64,000 nucleotides of DNA from the NCBI GenBank assembly GCA_963706875.1, contig CAVPNW010000009.1, positions 102,076-166,075 on the forward strand. The letters are read 5' to 3'. The translations under genes and the position numbers were made by a program. The DNA comes from Prado023 sp963706875 (lineage in GTDB: Bacteria > Actinomycetota > Actinomycetes > S36-B12 > CAIYMF01). Positions 1-9,016 of the stretch are shown here, piece after piece. The notes under the pieces are model-generated. The model saw nothing but the letters and a program-made list of their open reading frames with translations. It had not been told where the DNA came from and ran no database searches. How positions within the stretch are numbered: the stretch's first letter is position 1; every line of letters starts with the position of its first letter.

Positions 1-326
1 TGTCGGCATGGCAGGTGATCGAGTCCGTGGCCCTGGCCCTCGGCGGATCCGGTGGGCAGCTCGTCGGCGGAGTGTGGGTCCTGCTCGTGAGCCTGGCGGC
101 ACTTCGCGCCAAGGAGTTCCCAGCCGCCCTGAACTGGCTGGGCGCAGGCATCGGCACCGCCGGAATCCTGTCCACCCTGCCGGCGCTCAGCATGCTCGAA
201 GTCGCGTACGAGCTGCTCATGATCGTGTGGTTCGGGTGGCTCGGGATCGCCATGCTCCGGTCGGCTCGGCATTCCCAGCAGCGTGTTGCTCCGCCGGAGC
301 CGATCGGGTCGACGGCCTCCATGTAG
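1..326 (+). CDS. Membrane protein, C-terminal part (5' end outside window)
   Basis: The frame is open from the window edge, so only the last ~107 residues are seen. They hold two or three hydrophobic helices (around VWVLLVSLAALRA, GIGTAGILSTLPAL and ELLMIVWFGWLGIAML) and a short polar tail. The pattern resembles the last helices of DUF4386-like polytopic membrane proteins, but that is a resemblance only. No catalytic residues are visible, and the function is unknown. Confidence 0.6.
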   Translation, partial: SAWQVIESVALALGGSGGQLVGGVWVLLVSLAALRAKEFPAALNWLGAGIGTAGILSTLPALSMLEVAYELLMIVWFGWLGIAMLRSARHSQQRVAPPEPIGSTASM

Positions 327-473
327 TGCCCGCTGCCACCCCGGCACCGGGAAGCCCACCCCGCATCCGCCGGGGCCTCCTGGCCGCTGCCGACCGCGGT
401 TTGCAGACTCCTACCGCCCCCCGGCCCCTGAGGTTTGTGATGGAGTCGACCTCGGTGGCACAGGCCACGGGGC

Positions 474-577
474 GCCGGCGCGGTATGGAATCCGGAGGAG
501 GGGAGCGGGCGGGAACTGCCTTGGGGTGGGCGATCCCGGAATGGGCTGGGGGCCGTAGCCCAGTTGTAGCCCAATTG
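474..577 (+). repeat. Interspersed repeat, copy 1
   Basis: First of about 12 same-orientation copies of a ~110-bp intergenic element. It has the 5' block GCGGTATGGA, the middle block GGGGTGGGCGATCCCGG, and the 3' direct repeat GTAGCCCAGTTGTAGCCCAA (period 11). It is of the subtype with a purine-rich 5' arm (GGAGGAGGGGAG). Broken LamG sequence follows immediately. Confidence 0.85.
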
Positions 578-598
578 GGGAAGCGACCCTGCTGGTGC

Positions 599-712
599 GG
601 CAGGCTCACCGTGAACCAGTCGTTCATCGGATCCCTCGACGAGCCCGCCGTCTACCTCAAGGCCCTCACAGCCGCCGACGCCGCACGTCACTACAAACTC
701 GGCAAGCCGTGA
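599..712 (+). pseudogene. LamG/concanavalin-like domain, C-terminal remnant
   Basis: The frame reads FIGSLDEPAVYLKALTAAD and ends shortly after HYKLGKP. This is the typical last strand and helix of LamG/laminin-G-like jelly-roll domains in secreted bacterial proteins (IDEVAVYxxALs...). There is no start and no upstream domain; the piece begins about 20 bp after repeat copy 1. The matching N-terminal half of a LamG domain lies at 3642-4079, after repeat copy 2. I infer debris from one or two former secreted proteins. Confidence 0.6.
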
Positions 713-1120
713 CCACCACCCCTCGGGGACACGCGGGTCACCGAGAGCGCCCCCGCACCAGACCGTCAGTCTCGGCGAAGGGGCGCGGTATGGGGGCTGG
801 ACCTAGCGCGGTACGGACGGCGTTGAGGCGCTCCGCCGTTCGGGAACCTGGGCAAGAGCTCACGGCCCGCCGATGTGGCTGGCGCTTTGGGCAGGTCACG
901 CGGGGGTCGAGGTGCTGTCGCTGTCGGGTGTGGTGAACAGGGCGAGCAGTTCGCCGATCTGGTGCTGGGCCTCGGCCGGGTGCCGGAGGGGCAGCATCCC
1001 TCGAGGCTCGGGATGGGGTCCGGGTGAGTGCGGCGGCGGGAGTCGGACCCCCCTCCTGGATCCTGTGGTGCCCCGAAACCCAGTCCATCGAAGACCGCCA
1101 GGGACGCTGATCGGCGTCAG
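713..1120. other. Intergenic stretch without a recognisable gene
   Basis: No frame here looks like a protein on either strand. The open frames are GC-rich shadows with arginine/proline-rich translations. It lies between the LamG remnant and the duplicated VIT tail. Confidence 0.5.
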
Positions 1121-1260
1121 GGCGACATCCTCAGACCGCCGCGCCGAGGAGTTGTCCGACGGCGTAGGTGACGGCCATGGCCAGGGCGCCGCCCAGGACC
1201 AGTCGGATGGTGGCCCGTCGGCGCCCGGCGCCGCCGAGGTGCGCGCTGACGCTCCCGGTG
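1121..1260 (-). pseudogene. Duplicated 3' end of the VIT-family transporter gene
   Basis: About 140 bp are nearly identical to 24316-24454, which is the last ~43 codons and the stop region of the VIT/CCC1 gene at 24327-25079. Only scattered substitutions are seen (for example CCGCCG for GGCGGC beside the stop codon). No other part of that gene is present here, so this is a detached copy of its C-terminus. It lies on the same strand as the full gene, 23 kb away. Confidence 0.8.
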
Positions 1261-1342
1261 GGGCGTGTTCTTCATGCGCCGCTGGGCGCACCGGCGCCGG
1301 CAAACCCGGGCCGGGGACGCCGGCTGACCCGGGTGACCCGAG

Positions 1343-1858
1343 TCAGCCGAGCAGTCCGGCCAGGAACCCGACCTGGTCGGCGGTGGCCTGCACTGACTGG
1401 GCCAGGTCGGCCCATGCCTGCTGCTCCTCGACGGAGATGCCGGTCAGGGCCGCGGCCCGCTGCGCCACCGTGGCCTGCAACGCGGCGAGTTGCTCCTGAA
1501 GCGGTTCCAGCGCGGCCGCGCTGAGGTTCTGCGGCGCGGCCAGCAGGTCCAGGGCCTGCGCGTTGACCTGTTCGAGTTCGGTGCGCAGCTCGGCGAAGGC
1601 GGCGCTGTTCTGATCCGAGACCTGCGCCTGCGCGCCGGGCAGGGTGCTCAGTGCCTCGTCGAGCAGGTTCTCGGCCTGTGCCGCGGCGGACTGCCCGACG
1701 GCGTCGACGGCCTGCTCGACCTGCTGCTGGGCGACCTCGGCCGCCCCGCAGCCGCCGAGCAGCAGGACGGATCCGACCGCCGCCCCGGCCACGCGTAGCC
1801 GCAGGGTGCGCGTGGAACCCGATGGGTGTGGTGGCTTCGGGCTCGCGTTCGGGTTCAT
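1343..1858 (-). CDS. Secreted lipoprotein with coiled-coil body
   Basis: 171 residues. The start chosen is ATG at 1858 (MNPNASPKP), preceded by GAGGG; the frame stays open upstream but that extension does not look like protein. A basic n-region and a hydrophobic stretch lead to the lipobox LLLGGC near residue 35, so lipid anchoring on the outer face of the membrane is predicted. The rest is Ala/Gln/Glu-rich (repeated EQ, LQATV, AELRTELEQ) and predicted to be almost wholly helical, perhaps coiled coil. No family is recognised; a cell-envelope structural role is inference. Confidence 0.75.
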   Translation of the reverse strand: MNPNASPKPPHPSGSTRTLRLRVAGAAVGSVLLLGGCGAAEVAQQQVEQAVDAVGQSAAAQAENLLDEALSTLPGAQAQVSDQNSAAFAELRTELEQVNAQALDLLAAPQNLSAAALEPLQEQLAALQATVAQRAAALTGISVEEQQAWADLAQSVQATADQVGFLAGLLG

Positions 1859-2155
1859 ACCCTCAATTGTCCGACGTGGCGCGGGAATCCGCACGGGACC
1901 GCAGTGACCCAGCCGCCCGATCGCGGAACCTGACGGGGTGCAGTCCTCGAAGTGCGACCGTGATGCCCCGGTACAGGTGCAGTGGTCTGTGTTGCTCGGC
2001 GTGCCGATCCGCCGGGTGATGCCCGAGGGGTTCGACCTGTGTGAGGAGGAGCTGCGCACTGTCGTGGGGGCGCCCGATAGGCTCGTCTGGTCCTGTTGCG
2101 GTGCGGGCCAGTGCGGTGCGTGCCGGGTGGGTCAGTCGGTTGGGGATGGTGAGCA

Positions 2156-2614
2156 ATGGTCGACCAGCATGGTTTCAGCGACGCGGAGTGGGAGCTTCTC
2201 CTTGCGGTGCCGTTCGCGGTCTTCTTCGTCGTCGGGTACGCCGATGGCACGTTGTCCTCGGCGGAGCGCCGTGCCTTCGCTTCGATCGCTGCGGATGTCA
2301 GCGCGCAGGCGGACCGTCCGCAGGATGCCCTGGTGCGCGATGTGATGGGGCAGATCTCGCGGGAGTTCGATCAGATCATGGCCCGGTTGGACGTGCAGAT
2401 GGGGGAGGGGGTCCCCTGGGTGCTGTCAGCGGGCCGGACCCTGCTCGACGCCATGTCCGACGGCGATCAGGCGCTGGCCTTCAAGGACACGATGATCGCG
2501 ATGGCGCAGACGGTCGCCGCGGCGTGGCCACGGTTCGGTCGACGGACCACCGCCGAGGAACAGCGCAGCATCGACTTCGTCCGGGACCTGTTGGGGGTCC
2601 CCGGCACCCCGTGA
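2156..2614 (+). CDS. Conserved hypothetical protein, possibly TerB-like helical fold
   Basis: 152 residues, starting MVDQHGFSDAEWELL. The early region (LLAVPFAVFFVVGYADGTLS then SSAERRAFASI) resembles the opening of TerB-like proteins, in which an acidic DGxxxxxE segment sits between helices. The remainder is helical and soluble. No partner genes are linked: a lipoprotein lies divergently upstream and a DUF2510 protein convergently downstream. The TerB link is a weak visual match and its function is unknown. Confidence 0.7.
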   Translation: MVDQHGFSDAEWELLLAVPFAVFFVVGYADGTLSSAERRAFASIAADVSAQADRPQDALVRDVMGQISREFDQIMARLDVQMGEGVPWVLSAGRTLLDAMSDGDQALAFKDTMIAMAQTVAAAWPRFGRRTTAEEQRSIDFVRDLLGVPGTP

Positions 2615-2795
2615 GGTGGTGGCCCCAGTCAGCCGCCGCGGGAACCCGGCGCGGTGACACGCCCCGACATGATCGGGCTCCTTCGGGTGATCGATATCGA
2701 GGGGAGCGACGTGGAACTCGGCCGGGGTCACCCGTCGGATACGTCGACCTCACTTCCCTTCCCAGCCGCGTCCAGGTCCGATAGACCTGTCAGGC

Positions 2796-3320
2796 CTACC
2801 GACGATTGTGCAGGGCGTCCCACGCGGCCCCGAGTGTGACACCCAGCCCGGCGCCCAGCGCAATCCACAGCCCCAGCCCGTAGCCGCCGCCGGTCACGAT
2901 CCCGACCACGATGCCCAGCCCGGCGCCCAGGACGAGGTTCTCCGAGGCCACGGAACTGGGGGAGGTCTCCCGGCGGGCGGTGTCACCGGTCCAGGCGTGC
3001 CCGTTCCAGAAGCGCAGCAGGCTGGAGTCCACCTGGTCGGGGAACCACCCCGGGTCACGGGTGGGCGCGCCGAGGGCGGCGTCCCGGGGTGCTGGCGGCG
3101 CGTGGTCGGCGCGCCGGGCGGCATGCCACAGGCCGACGATGACCACGATCACCCCACCGACCAGCATGACGACGCTGAACACGCCCACCGCATCGCGCAG
3201 GAGGCCGACGGGAGCGGCGAGTGCGACGGATCGGGCGACCAGGGACACGACCAGGAACAGGGCCCCGTAGCTGAGCTCCGACTTGGTGGACATGCGCATG
3301 CGGCCGAACGGTGTGGGCAT
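2796..3320 (-). CDS. DUF2510-containing membrane protein
   Basis: 174 residues. Two N-terminal helices (residues ~18-38 and ~45-65) are followed by a DUF2510 motif: PGWFPDQVDSSLLRFWNGHAWT, near residues 90-112. A Gly-rich hydrophobic C-terminal hairpin (GLGIVVGIVTGGGYGLGLW) resembles glycine-zipper membrane segments. DUF2510 is a short Trp-rich module common in actinobacterial membrane proteins, with no established function. A second DUF2510 gene, frameshifted, lies at 25982-26343. Confidence 0.8.
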   Translation of the reverse strand: MPTPFGRMRMSTKSELSYGALFLVVSLVARSVALAAPVGLLRDAVGVFSVVMLVGGVIVVIVGLWHAARRADHAPPAPRDAALGAPTRDPGWFPDQVDSSLLRFWNGHAWTGDTARRETSPSSVASENLVLGAGLGIVVGIVTGGGYGLGLWIALGAGLGVTLGAAWDALHNRR

Positions 3321-3521
3321 GACGCCCTCATTCCCTCGATGGCTCTCCTGGGTGCGCGGTCACCGAACGGGACCGCCAGCAGGCGCCTGAACCCCACGTT
3401 ACCCCCACATCAGCCAGAGCCCACACGCCCTCGACCACGGCTCAGCCGTCCACGGGCACCCCGCCACAGACCGGCTCGGGTGCCGCGGGCCCGCCTTCCG
3501 GGGAGCGCGATCCCGATGCTG

Positions 3522-3634
3522 CGCCGGGCACGGTATGGAGTCCACCTCCTTGGCTCGGGCGGGAATAGCTATGGGGTGGGCGATCCCGGAATCGACCTCA
3601 CGCCCGCTAGCCCAGTTTGTAGCCCACTACTGGG
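3522..3634 (+). repeat. Interspersed repeat, copy 2
   Basis: GGGCACGGTATGGAGTCCAC, then GGGGTGGGCGATCCCGGAAT, then CTAGCCCAGTTTGTAGCCCA (period 12). The central stem is GAT...ATC instead of CCCG...CGGG, as also in copy 10. An N-terminal LamG fragment follows directly. Confidence 0.85.
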
Positions 3635-3641
3635 CACATCC

Positions 3642-4079
3642 CTGTTGCGCGACCTTTGCATCCTGGCGTCGAGCATTGCCGCCAACACGTGGACCGCCGC
3701 GGCGAGTTTCGCCACCTACGCGGCCACCATCGTCGCCGACGGGCCCTACGTGTACCTGCGACTCAACGAGGCCCAGCCGGGGAATGTCGCCACGCTGCCA
3801 GCGGCGAACCTGGGATCCCTGTCGACCAGCCAGCTCTACACGCGTGCCTCGACAGGCACTTTCGCGGCGTCCTTCGGGCTGGGGGCCTCCGCCAGCGCGA
3901 ACATGACCCCGACCCCGAACTCAAGCGCGCAGATCCTCAAGGACGGGGTTTGCATCCTTCCCGCCGCAGCCCAAGCCTCCCTCGCATCCCCGCAGACGTT
4001 CACTGTGGAGGCCTGGATCAAGAGCACCGGAGCCGAGGGCGGCAAGATAACTCGGCGGTCAATGGGAGGGGGGGTATAG
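3642..4079 (+). pseudogene. LamG/concanavalin-like domain, N-terminal fragment
   Basis: The frame reads TWTAAASFATYAATIVADGP, YVYLRLNEAQPG and FTVEAWIKSTGAEGG, the classic first half of a bacterial LamG domain (ADGPxxYxRLxE ... TxEAWIK). It then runs into unrelated sequence and stops at 4079. There is no credible start or signal peptide, and the C-terminal strands are missing. It begins about 8 bp after repeat copy 2; compare the C-terminal LamG remnant after copy 1. Scored as gene debris rather than a working gene. Confidence 0.65.
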
Positions 4080-4108
4080 GGGAGCCTGCCGTGGCGGCCG
4101 CGGGTGGG
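4051..4108 (+). repeat. Small repeat element A, copy 1
   Basis: TCGGCGGTCAATG, then GGGGGGTATAGGGGAGCC and GCCG match a segment at 58392-58449 almost base for base in the conserved blocks. A short CGGC/GCCG pairing brackets the element. It sits directly upstream of hairpin element B (4123-4177). Confidence 0.6.
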
Positions 4109-4122
4109 TGAGTGGCAAAGGG

Positions 4123-4177
4123 CCCGACCCCGGCGAGCGTCTGTCCTGGCAGTGGATCGCCTCGAACCGGGGTCGGG
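4123..4177 (+). repeat. Hairpin element B, copy 1
   Basis: CCCGACCCCGG at 4123-4133 pairs perfectly with CCGGGGTCGGG at 4167-4177 (11 bp). The 33-nt interior contains GAG...CTC and TCC...GGA as possible inner pairings. The same outer stem and inner layout recur at 57347-57392 and 57528-57577. There is no T tract. The rest of 4180-4557 holds no gene I can support. Confidence 0.7.
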
Positions 4178-4557
4178 ATCTGGGGAGCATTTCACCGTGG
4201 ATGAGTCCTGGCAATGGCGCATGCAACCGACGTTTCCCAGGTGGGGGGAGTCGGGAAATTCACAACTTGTCCGCGACCCGTGGTGGCACTGACGGTGCCG
4301 CCCCCGACGCCCAGCGTGACCGGCCAGCCTGCCCATCAGCGGGGTGGGCGACGACCGCGTTCCCGAGCGAGGACCCGCTCCAAAACTGGCCGCCCGAGGT
4401 GGTTCTCCTAATCCCCGTGTCAGTCACCAGGACCAGTTCGCAGGTCCCGGGGCCGGCGACAGGAGGTCACGAAAGAACTACGCGAGCGGTCACCTCGGGG
4501 ACACCGGGGTCGCCGACTCGCACCACGGCGGCCTCAGGGCCGCGGACTGCGTGGAGG

Positions 4558-4968
4558 TTACCTGATCGACACTGGGGCTGCGGTCGTGACGTAGGCGCAC
4601 ACGCGGCAGGCGCTTGGGCCCTCCTGTGCCCACCATCGGCAGGTTGGCCGGATCCCGCACTCGGGGAGTTCGGCCGAATGGGGAGGTGGCAGGTGGGTAT
4701 CGAGCTGGGAGTGCGCGACGTCGATAGCGCGGCATGCGTCGTCGACCCAGAAGGCGCATCCCGAGTTCACGCAGCGCCCGGAGAACCGGGCGACGGCCTC
4801 TGGGCGGTGCCCGTCGGCGGTCAGCGCACCTAGCAACTCGGCTGTCACCTGCGGGGAGCTGGCCGTGTAGACGAGTCGACCGTCGCGCCCCACGATTCCC
4901 AGCAGGGCCGATCGGCCCTCAACCGCTGGTGCGCTGGGGCACGAGAAGTCGGCCGGCGATGTGCTCAC
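4558..4968 (-). CDS. Cysteine-rich hypothetical protein, second gene of a two-gene operon
   Basis: 136 residues. The ATG at 4968 overlaps the stop of the upstream gene (ATGA), so the two are translationally coupled. Cysteines cluster as C-x4-C-x-FW-x4-C near residues 66-79, and then C-x5-CRWW plus AC-x2-C in the last third. This spacing suggests a metal or iron-sulfur site. The N-terminal half (LLGIVGRDGRLVYTASSP) looks like a small alpha/beta fold. I recognise no named family; the cofactor is inference. Confidence 0.75.
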   Translation of the reverse strand: MSTSPADFSCPSAPAVEGRSALLGIVGRDGRLVYTASSPQVTAELLGALTADGHRPEAVARFSGRCVNSGCAFWVDDACRAIDVAHSQLDTHLPPPHSAELPECGIRPTCRWWAQEGPSACRVCAYVTTAAPVSIR

Positions 4969-5207
4969 CGAACGACGAAGTCCCGTACCTGCTTGGACAA
5001 CTCAAGGGCGCGAGCGTCTAGAAAGGCAACCCGACCGATCCACTCCCAGTCCCGAATCCGCGACACATCTAGGGAGATGAGGTCCCTGTCGGGCTTGACA
5101 ACGTCCAACAACGCTCGGCTTCCAGCTTCGGACACCGCCCTGGCGATCATTGCCTGGGCCCGGTCGTCCAATTCACCATCCACCACGAACTTGAACTCGT
5201 ATGCCAT
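4965..5207 (-). CDS. Small hypothetical protein, first gene of the operon
   Basis: 80 residues from ATG at 5207 (MAYEFKFVVDGELDDRAQA), chosen because AAGGAG stands at good spacing just upstream. It is acidic and soluble, with a predicted beta-alpha-beta layout (FKFVVDGELDD ... AMIARAVSEAG ... DLISLDVSRIRD). It is coupled by a 4-bp overlap to the Cys-rich gene downstream and is divergent from the metalloprotease gene at 5519. The two products probably act together. Function unknown. Confidence 0.75.
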   Translation of the reverse strand: MAYEFKFVVDGELDDRAQAMIARAVSEAGSRALLDVVKPDRDLISLDVSRIRDWEWIGRVAFLDARALELSKQVRDFVVR

Positions 5208-5518
5208 GTGAGTCTCCTTTGGTCTGGTGGTTCCGGGATTCCAGCGGGATCCCGGTCCTGTGATGGTCCTCCCGCGGGTGGACGCCGTCAAGAGGAGGTG
5301 GTCAGCCTGCCTGCCGAATGCGATCCAGGTTGTGTGGGCCCCCTACCAGCATTCCCGGGTGCGGGTTCCGGTGACGTGTCGAGGCGCGTACAACGCTGCG
5401 ACCACCTGGGTCAGGCTCGCCGTTGGGGGCTGGCCGTCCGGGCGAGTTGGGTATGGACAAGGTCCGGGGATTAGGCAAGGCTGACCTCGTACGTCGGGGC
5501 CAGAGAGGCAGGGGCGCC

Positions 5519-8500
5519 ATGTCGGTGACCAAGCTCGTGAGCGGCATCCACCGAGGGTCCGCAGTGGCCGGCCTTCCCGATGGGACCTTCTGCGTCGCAT
5601 CGGCCAAGGGCCTGGTAACCCGGTACGACTCAGCGGGAACCGAGATGGAATCGACGTCGATCGGCTCCGTCGTGAGCGGACTGGCCACGCATCCGTCGGG
5701 GTTGGGAGTGTTCGTCGCGTCCGCGTCGACCGGGATCTGGGAGGTTCAATTCGGTGCCGCCCCGTCCGCGCGGATCCTGCAGCGTCTCAAGGGTGCGCGC
5801 GGTGTCGCGGTCGACGTCGCGAGTGCCTCGCTTCACGTCGTGGCAAGCCGCGACGGCGGCACCTTGGTCCGGATCCCGATCACGGGTGTGGGCAAGGGAC
5901 GTGTGCTGGCCCGCGGGATCGGTGAGGCGCGCGCCCTGGCCCATCGGATGGGCCAGCCGTGGGTGTGGGTGCTCCGCGCTGGCAGCGCCAGCACCGGTAC
6001 CGAGTCGAGCCTGGCCGCCTACGACGCCAGCACGGGTGCGGCAGGACCCTCCATCCCCGGCCTTGGCCTCGCGCAGGCTGTCGCGTGGGTCGCTCCGGCT
6101 GGCACTCAGGTGGCTCTGGCCGACGCGCTCGGCCGGATCCTCCTGGTCGACACCCACCGCCTGAGTGAGCCGCCCATCATCCTTGAGGACGGTCTGCCTC
6201 GCGTGTGGTCACTGGACCTGGCAGCCCTCCCCGGTCCGGGGGGCGGGGCGGCGCTCGTGGCGGGCCTCGGCGACGCGGTCGTACTGGTCGACCTCCCACC
6301 CGCCCCCTCGGTCCAGCTTGAGATGCCCACGGCACCGCTGTACCTGTCGAGTTGGGCGCGCGTCGGCGTTGCCCTGTCCGGGGGCCTCGGGCTCGATGAC
6401 CTGGTCTTCCGCGTCGAGCCGCCGGAGGGCGGGCTCGTGTCGCAGTCCCGCGACGCGACCTTCGCCCACCGGCCCTCGGTCCTCCTGTCCGCGAGTGCCG
6501 TCCCCGGCTCGTACAAGCTCCTCGTCCAGAACCTCACCACGGGGGACGAGCTACTCGGCGAGCCGTTCGAGATCAGCGACTCGTGGGACGGTGTTCACGG
6601 CCCGCCGGTCAGCCACCTCGGCACGGTCGGGGTCGACTCACCGGACCCTGCGTGGGGTGGCGGCGACCCGTTCGTCCCGCAGAACCTCGGCGTCACGCCG
6701 GCCCTCGGGACCAAGAACGTCGCCGTCGTCATCGTCGAGACGAACGACAGCACCGCCCTGTCCGCCGCCGGCCAGGCCACGCTGCGCACCGAGTGGGTCA
6801 ACGAGGTCTTCGACGGCGTCACGAGGGGCGGGGTCGTCGAGTCGACCCGGAACTACTGGCGCGACGTGTCCGAGGGTCGTCTCGACGTGGCGAACGCCGG
6901 AGTCGTTGGCCCGATCCGGCTGACCAACAACTGGGCCTCCTACGGCACAAGCATCAACATGACGACCGGCCAGACCGACGGGTGGGAGGGTTTCGCCCGT
7001 GCGGCAATCGCTGACCTGCGGGCGCAGAACGAGGCCTCGGCCGCCGCGGGAAACCCGCCCGTGGTCGACCTGATGACGGTCGACTCGATCATCCTCGTCG
7101 GTCGATCGCTGCCCGCGGCCGGCGCGAACCCAGGCCGCTTCCTCTGGCCGAGTGCCACACGGCCGGGGGGCTACCAGCTGTCCTTCGAGGTGGCCCAGCA
7201 GCGGGTCAGCGTCCCGTTTCCCTTCGGCACCGTCGAGGTCAGCGTGCCGATCATGCGCACGATCCAGATGTTCGTGATGCCTGATGACTGGGAGCCCCGG
7301 GAGTCCAGCGGTCGGGTGCGCGGGGAGACCGCGGCCCACGAGCTGGGGCACAACCTCGGCCTGCCCGACGAGTACGCCCGCTCCGGGCACCCCCAGTGGG
7401 CCAAGGACCGCGACCTGGCCAGATCGACCACGGCGGGGGCGAGCTGGTCGCTGATGTCGTGGGAGGAGCAGTTCGCGCAGACCACCGTGGTCGAGAAGAT
7501 GCGGCTCGGCTGGGTCGACGCCGGGCACGTGCGCAACCTCAGCTTCGCCACCCTGGGGCCGGTGGACGAGGAGATCACCCTGCACGCCTCGGACCTCGGC
7601 CCACCTCCCGCCGGTCGCTTCTCGGTGGTCGAGGTGCGCATCGCCGACGGATCCAACTACTACTTCGAGTACCGCCGGGAACTGCCGACGACGACAAGCG
7701 ACCAGGACATCCCCAGCGACCGCACCGTCATCGGTGTGGACTGCCGATCGGGCGCCGAGCCGTCCGACCGGCGCAACATCCTGCGGATCAAGAACGACTC
7801 GGACAACGACAACGCCGAGTTCCAGGCCGGCGACGACTACCGCGAGCAGGACACATCCGAGCCCGGCTACCCCAACGACTTCCGGATGAGCGTCGTCAGC
7901 ACCGACGCCGACTCGGCACGGATCCGGATCCAGTACGGCGACTCCAAGCCCGACCCGCAGATCCGCCCATGGGCGCCGAGCACGAACTGGAAGAGCCCCG
8001 ACCTGCGCGTGACCAACGCCCGCAACCTCGCCGACAGCCGCTTCCGTGACATCCCCTGGGAGGGGCACGACAACCGGATCGTCGCGACCGTGCGCAACCC
8101 CGGGCTGCTCAACGCCAGGAACGTCCGCGTCGACTTCTTCGTCAAGGACTTCACACTCGGGGGAGGTGCGGAGACCGCGCTCGGCAGTGACACCCACGAC
8201 GTCGCGACGGGTGCGACGGTGGAGTTCACGTCGAGCGTCGCCTGGGTGCCACCGCCGCTGTCGGTAATCCCGTTCCTCAACGTCCGCGCCCACTACTGCG
8301 TCGTGGCCCGCATCGCCGAGTACTCCGACCCCGCGGACCCGTCGATCCGCGAGATCACCCGGGACAACAACGAGGCGCAGTCCAACCACACCCAACTCAT
8401 CTCGGTCAGCGCCTCACCCTCAAGTCGTGAGATCGGCCTGGTCAAGGTCACCAATCCACTGCCGGAGGCAGCGGACTGCCGTGTCCAGGTGCGCCAGACA

Positions 8501-9016
8501 AGCCGGTTCGCCCGCACCTACGTGGAGCATGCATGGGTGCACCTCAAGCCCGGAGAGGAGCGCGACGTCATGTTCCTCACCGAGTCACTCCTCGGCGACC
8601 CCGCCCTCGGGCACATGGCCCGGGAGTACCGGGAACAGATCTACAAGTCCCCCAACAGCGTGCGGATCACCGGCATCGCCGACGACCACGAGACCTGCGA
8701 GGGCCTCGTCACCGGCGGCGCCCACGTGCTCGTCCGCTCCGCGCGGGCAACCCGGTGGGTGAAGTTCGCCCGCGAGGGGGGCCACGCCTTCGGCCGAGTC
8801 GAAGCCGTGGACGACCGCTCCGGGGTCGAGGGCACCGTCCTGGTCACCGTCTGGCCCGAAGAGGCACCGGAGAAGGCGATCGTGCGCGAGGGACGGGCCG
8901 TCGACGGTGACGTCAACGTCGAGATCGGTCACGTCGAGGACGACTGGCTCACCCAGGCGCACTACCTCGGCGGCTTCGACCTCGCCCCCTGCGACACCGA
9001 CGTCCTGCGCAAGTAG
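5519..9016 (+). CDS. Large protein with N-terminal propeller, HExxH zinc metalloprotease and CARDB-like domain
   Basis: 1165 residues from ATG at 5519, after AGAGAGGCAGGGG; the frame is open further upstream without a better start. Residues 1-~270 look like a beta-propeller (repeated SG...V...GTFCVASAKGLV, ...LHVVASRDGGTLVRI). Around residue 607 HELGHNLGLPDEY gives the zinc ligands H607 and H611, the catalytic Glu, and a downstream acidic ligand, as in M6/metzincin-like proteases. Further on, TVRNPGLLNARNVRVDFF resembles a CARDB adhesion domain. No signal peptide or anchor is visible, which is odd for such a protease. Release through a non-Sec route or by lysis is possible. Confidence 0.85.
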   Translation: MSVTKLVSGIHRGSAVAGLPDGTFCVASAKGLVTRYDSAGTEMESTSIGSVVSGLATHPSGLGVFVASASTGIWEVQFGAAPSARILQRLKGARGVAVDVASASLHVVASRDGGTLVRIPITGVGKGRVLARGIGEARALAHRMGQPWVWVLRAGSASTGTESSLAAYDASTGAAGPSIPGLGLAQAVAWVAPAGTQVALADALGRILLVDTHRLSEPPIILEDGLPRVWSLDLAALPGPGGGAALVAGLGDAVVLVDLPPAPSVQLEMPTAPLYLSSWARVGVALSGGLGLDDLVFRVEPPEGGLVSQSRDATFAHRPSVLLSASAVPGSYKLLVQNLTTGDELLGEPFEISDSWDGVHGPPVSHLGTVGVDSPDPAWGGGDPFVPQNLGVTPALGTKNVAVVIVETNDSTALSAAGQATLRTEWVNEVFDGVTRGGVVESTRNYWRDVSEGRLDVANAGVVGPIRLTNNWASYGTSINMTTGQTDGWEGFARAAIADLRAQNEASAAAGNPPVVDLMTVDSIILVGRSLPAAGANPGRFLWPSATRPGGYQLSFEVAQQRVSVPFPFGTVEVSVPIMRTIQMFVMPDDWEPRESSGRVRGETAAHELGHNLGLPDEYARSGHPQWAKDRDLARSTTAGASWSLMSWEEQFAQTTVVEKMRLGWVDAGHVRNLSFATLGPVDEEITLHASDLGPPPAGRFSVVEVRIADGSNYYFEYRRELPTTTSDQDIPSDRTVIGVDCRSGAEPSDRRNILRIKNDSDNDNAEFQAGDDYREQDTSEPGYPNDFRMSVVSTDADSARIRIQYGDSKPDPQIRPWAPSTNWKSPDLRVTNARNLADSRFRDIPWEGHDNRIVATVRNPGLLNARNVRVDFFVKDFTLGGGAETALGSDTHDVATGATVEFTSSVAWVPPPLSVIPFLNVRAHYCVVARIAEYSDPADPSIREITRDNNEAQSNHTQLISVSASPSSREIGLVKVTNPLPEAADCRVQVRQTSRFARTYVEHAWVHLKPGEERDVMFLTESLLGDPALGHMAREYREQIYKSPNSVRITGIADDHETCEGLVTGGAHVLVRSARATRWVKFAREGGHAFGRVEAVDDRSGVEGTVLVTVWPEEAPEKAIVREGRAVDGDVNVEIGHVEDDWLTQAHYLGGFDLAPCDTDVLRK

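Noticed and set aside
1863..2156. A minus-strand 97-residue ORF.
   Set aside because: Composition is shadow-like (His/Arg/Pro-rich), with no ribosome-binding site or recognisable motif; left as an intergenic region.
6638..8395. A 585-codon open frame on the minus strand.
   Set aside because: It is the antisense shadow of the metalloprotease gene. Its translation is Val/Gly/Arg-rich without motifs.
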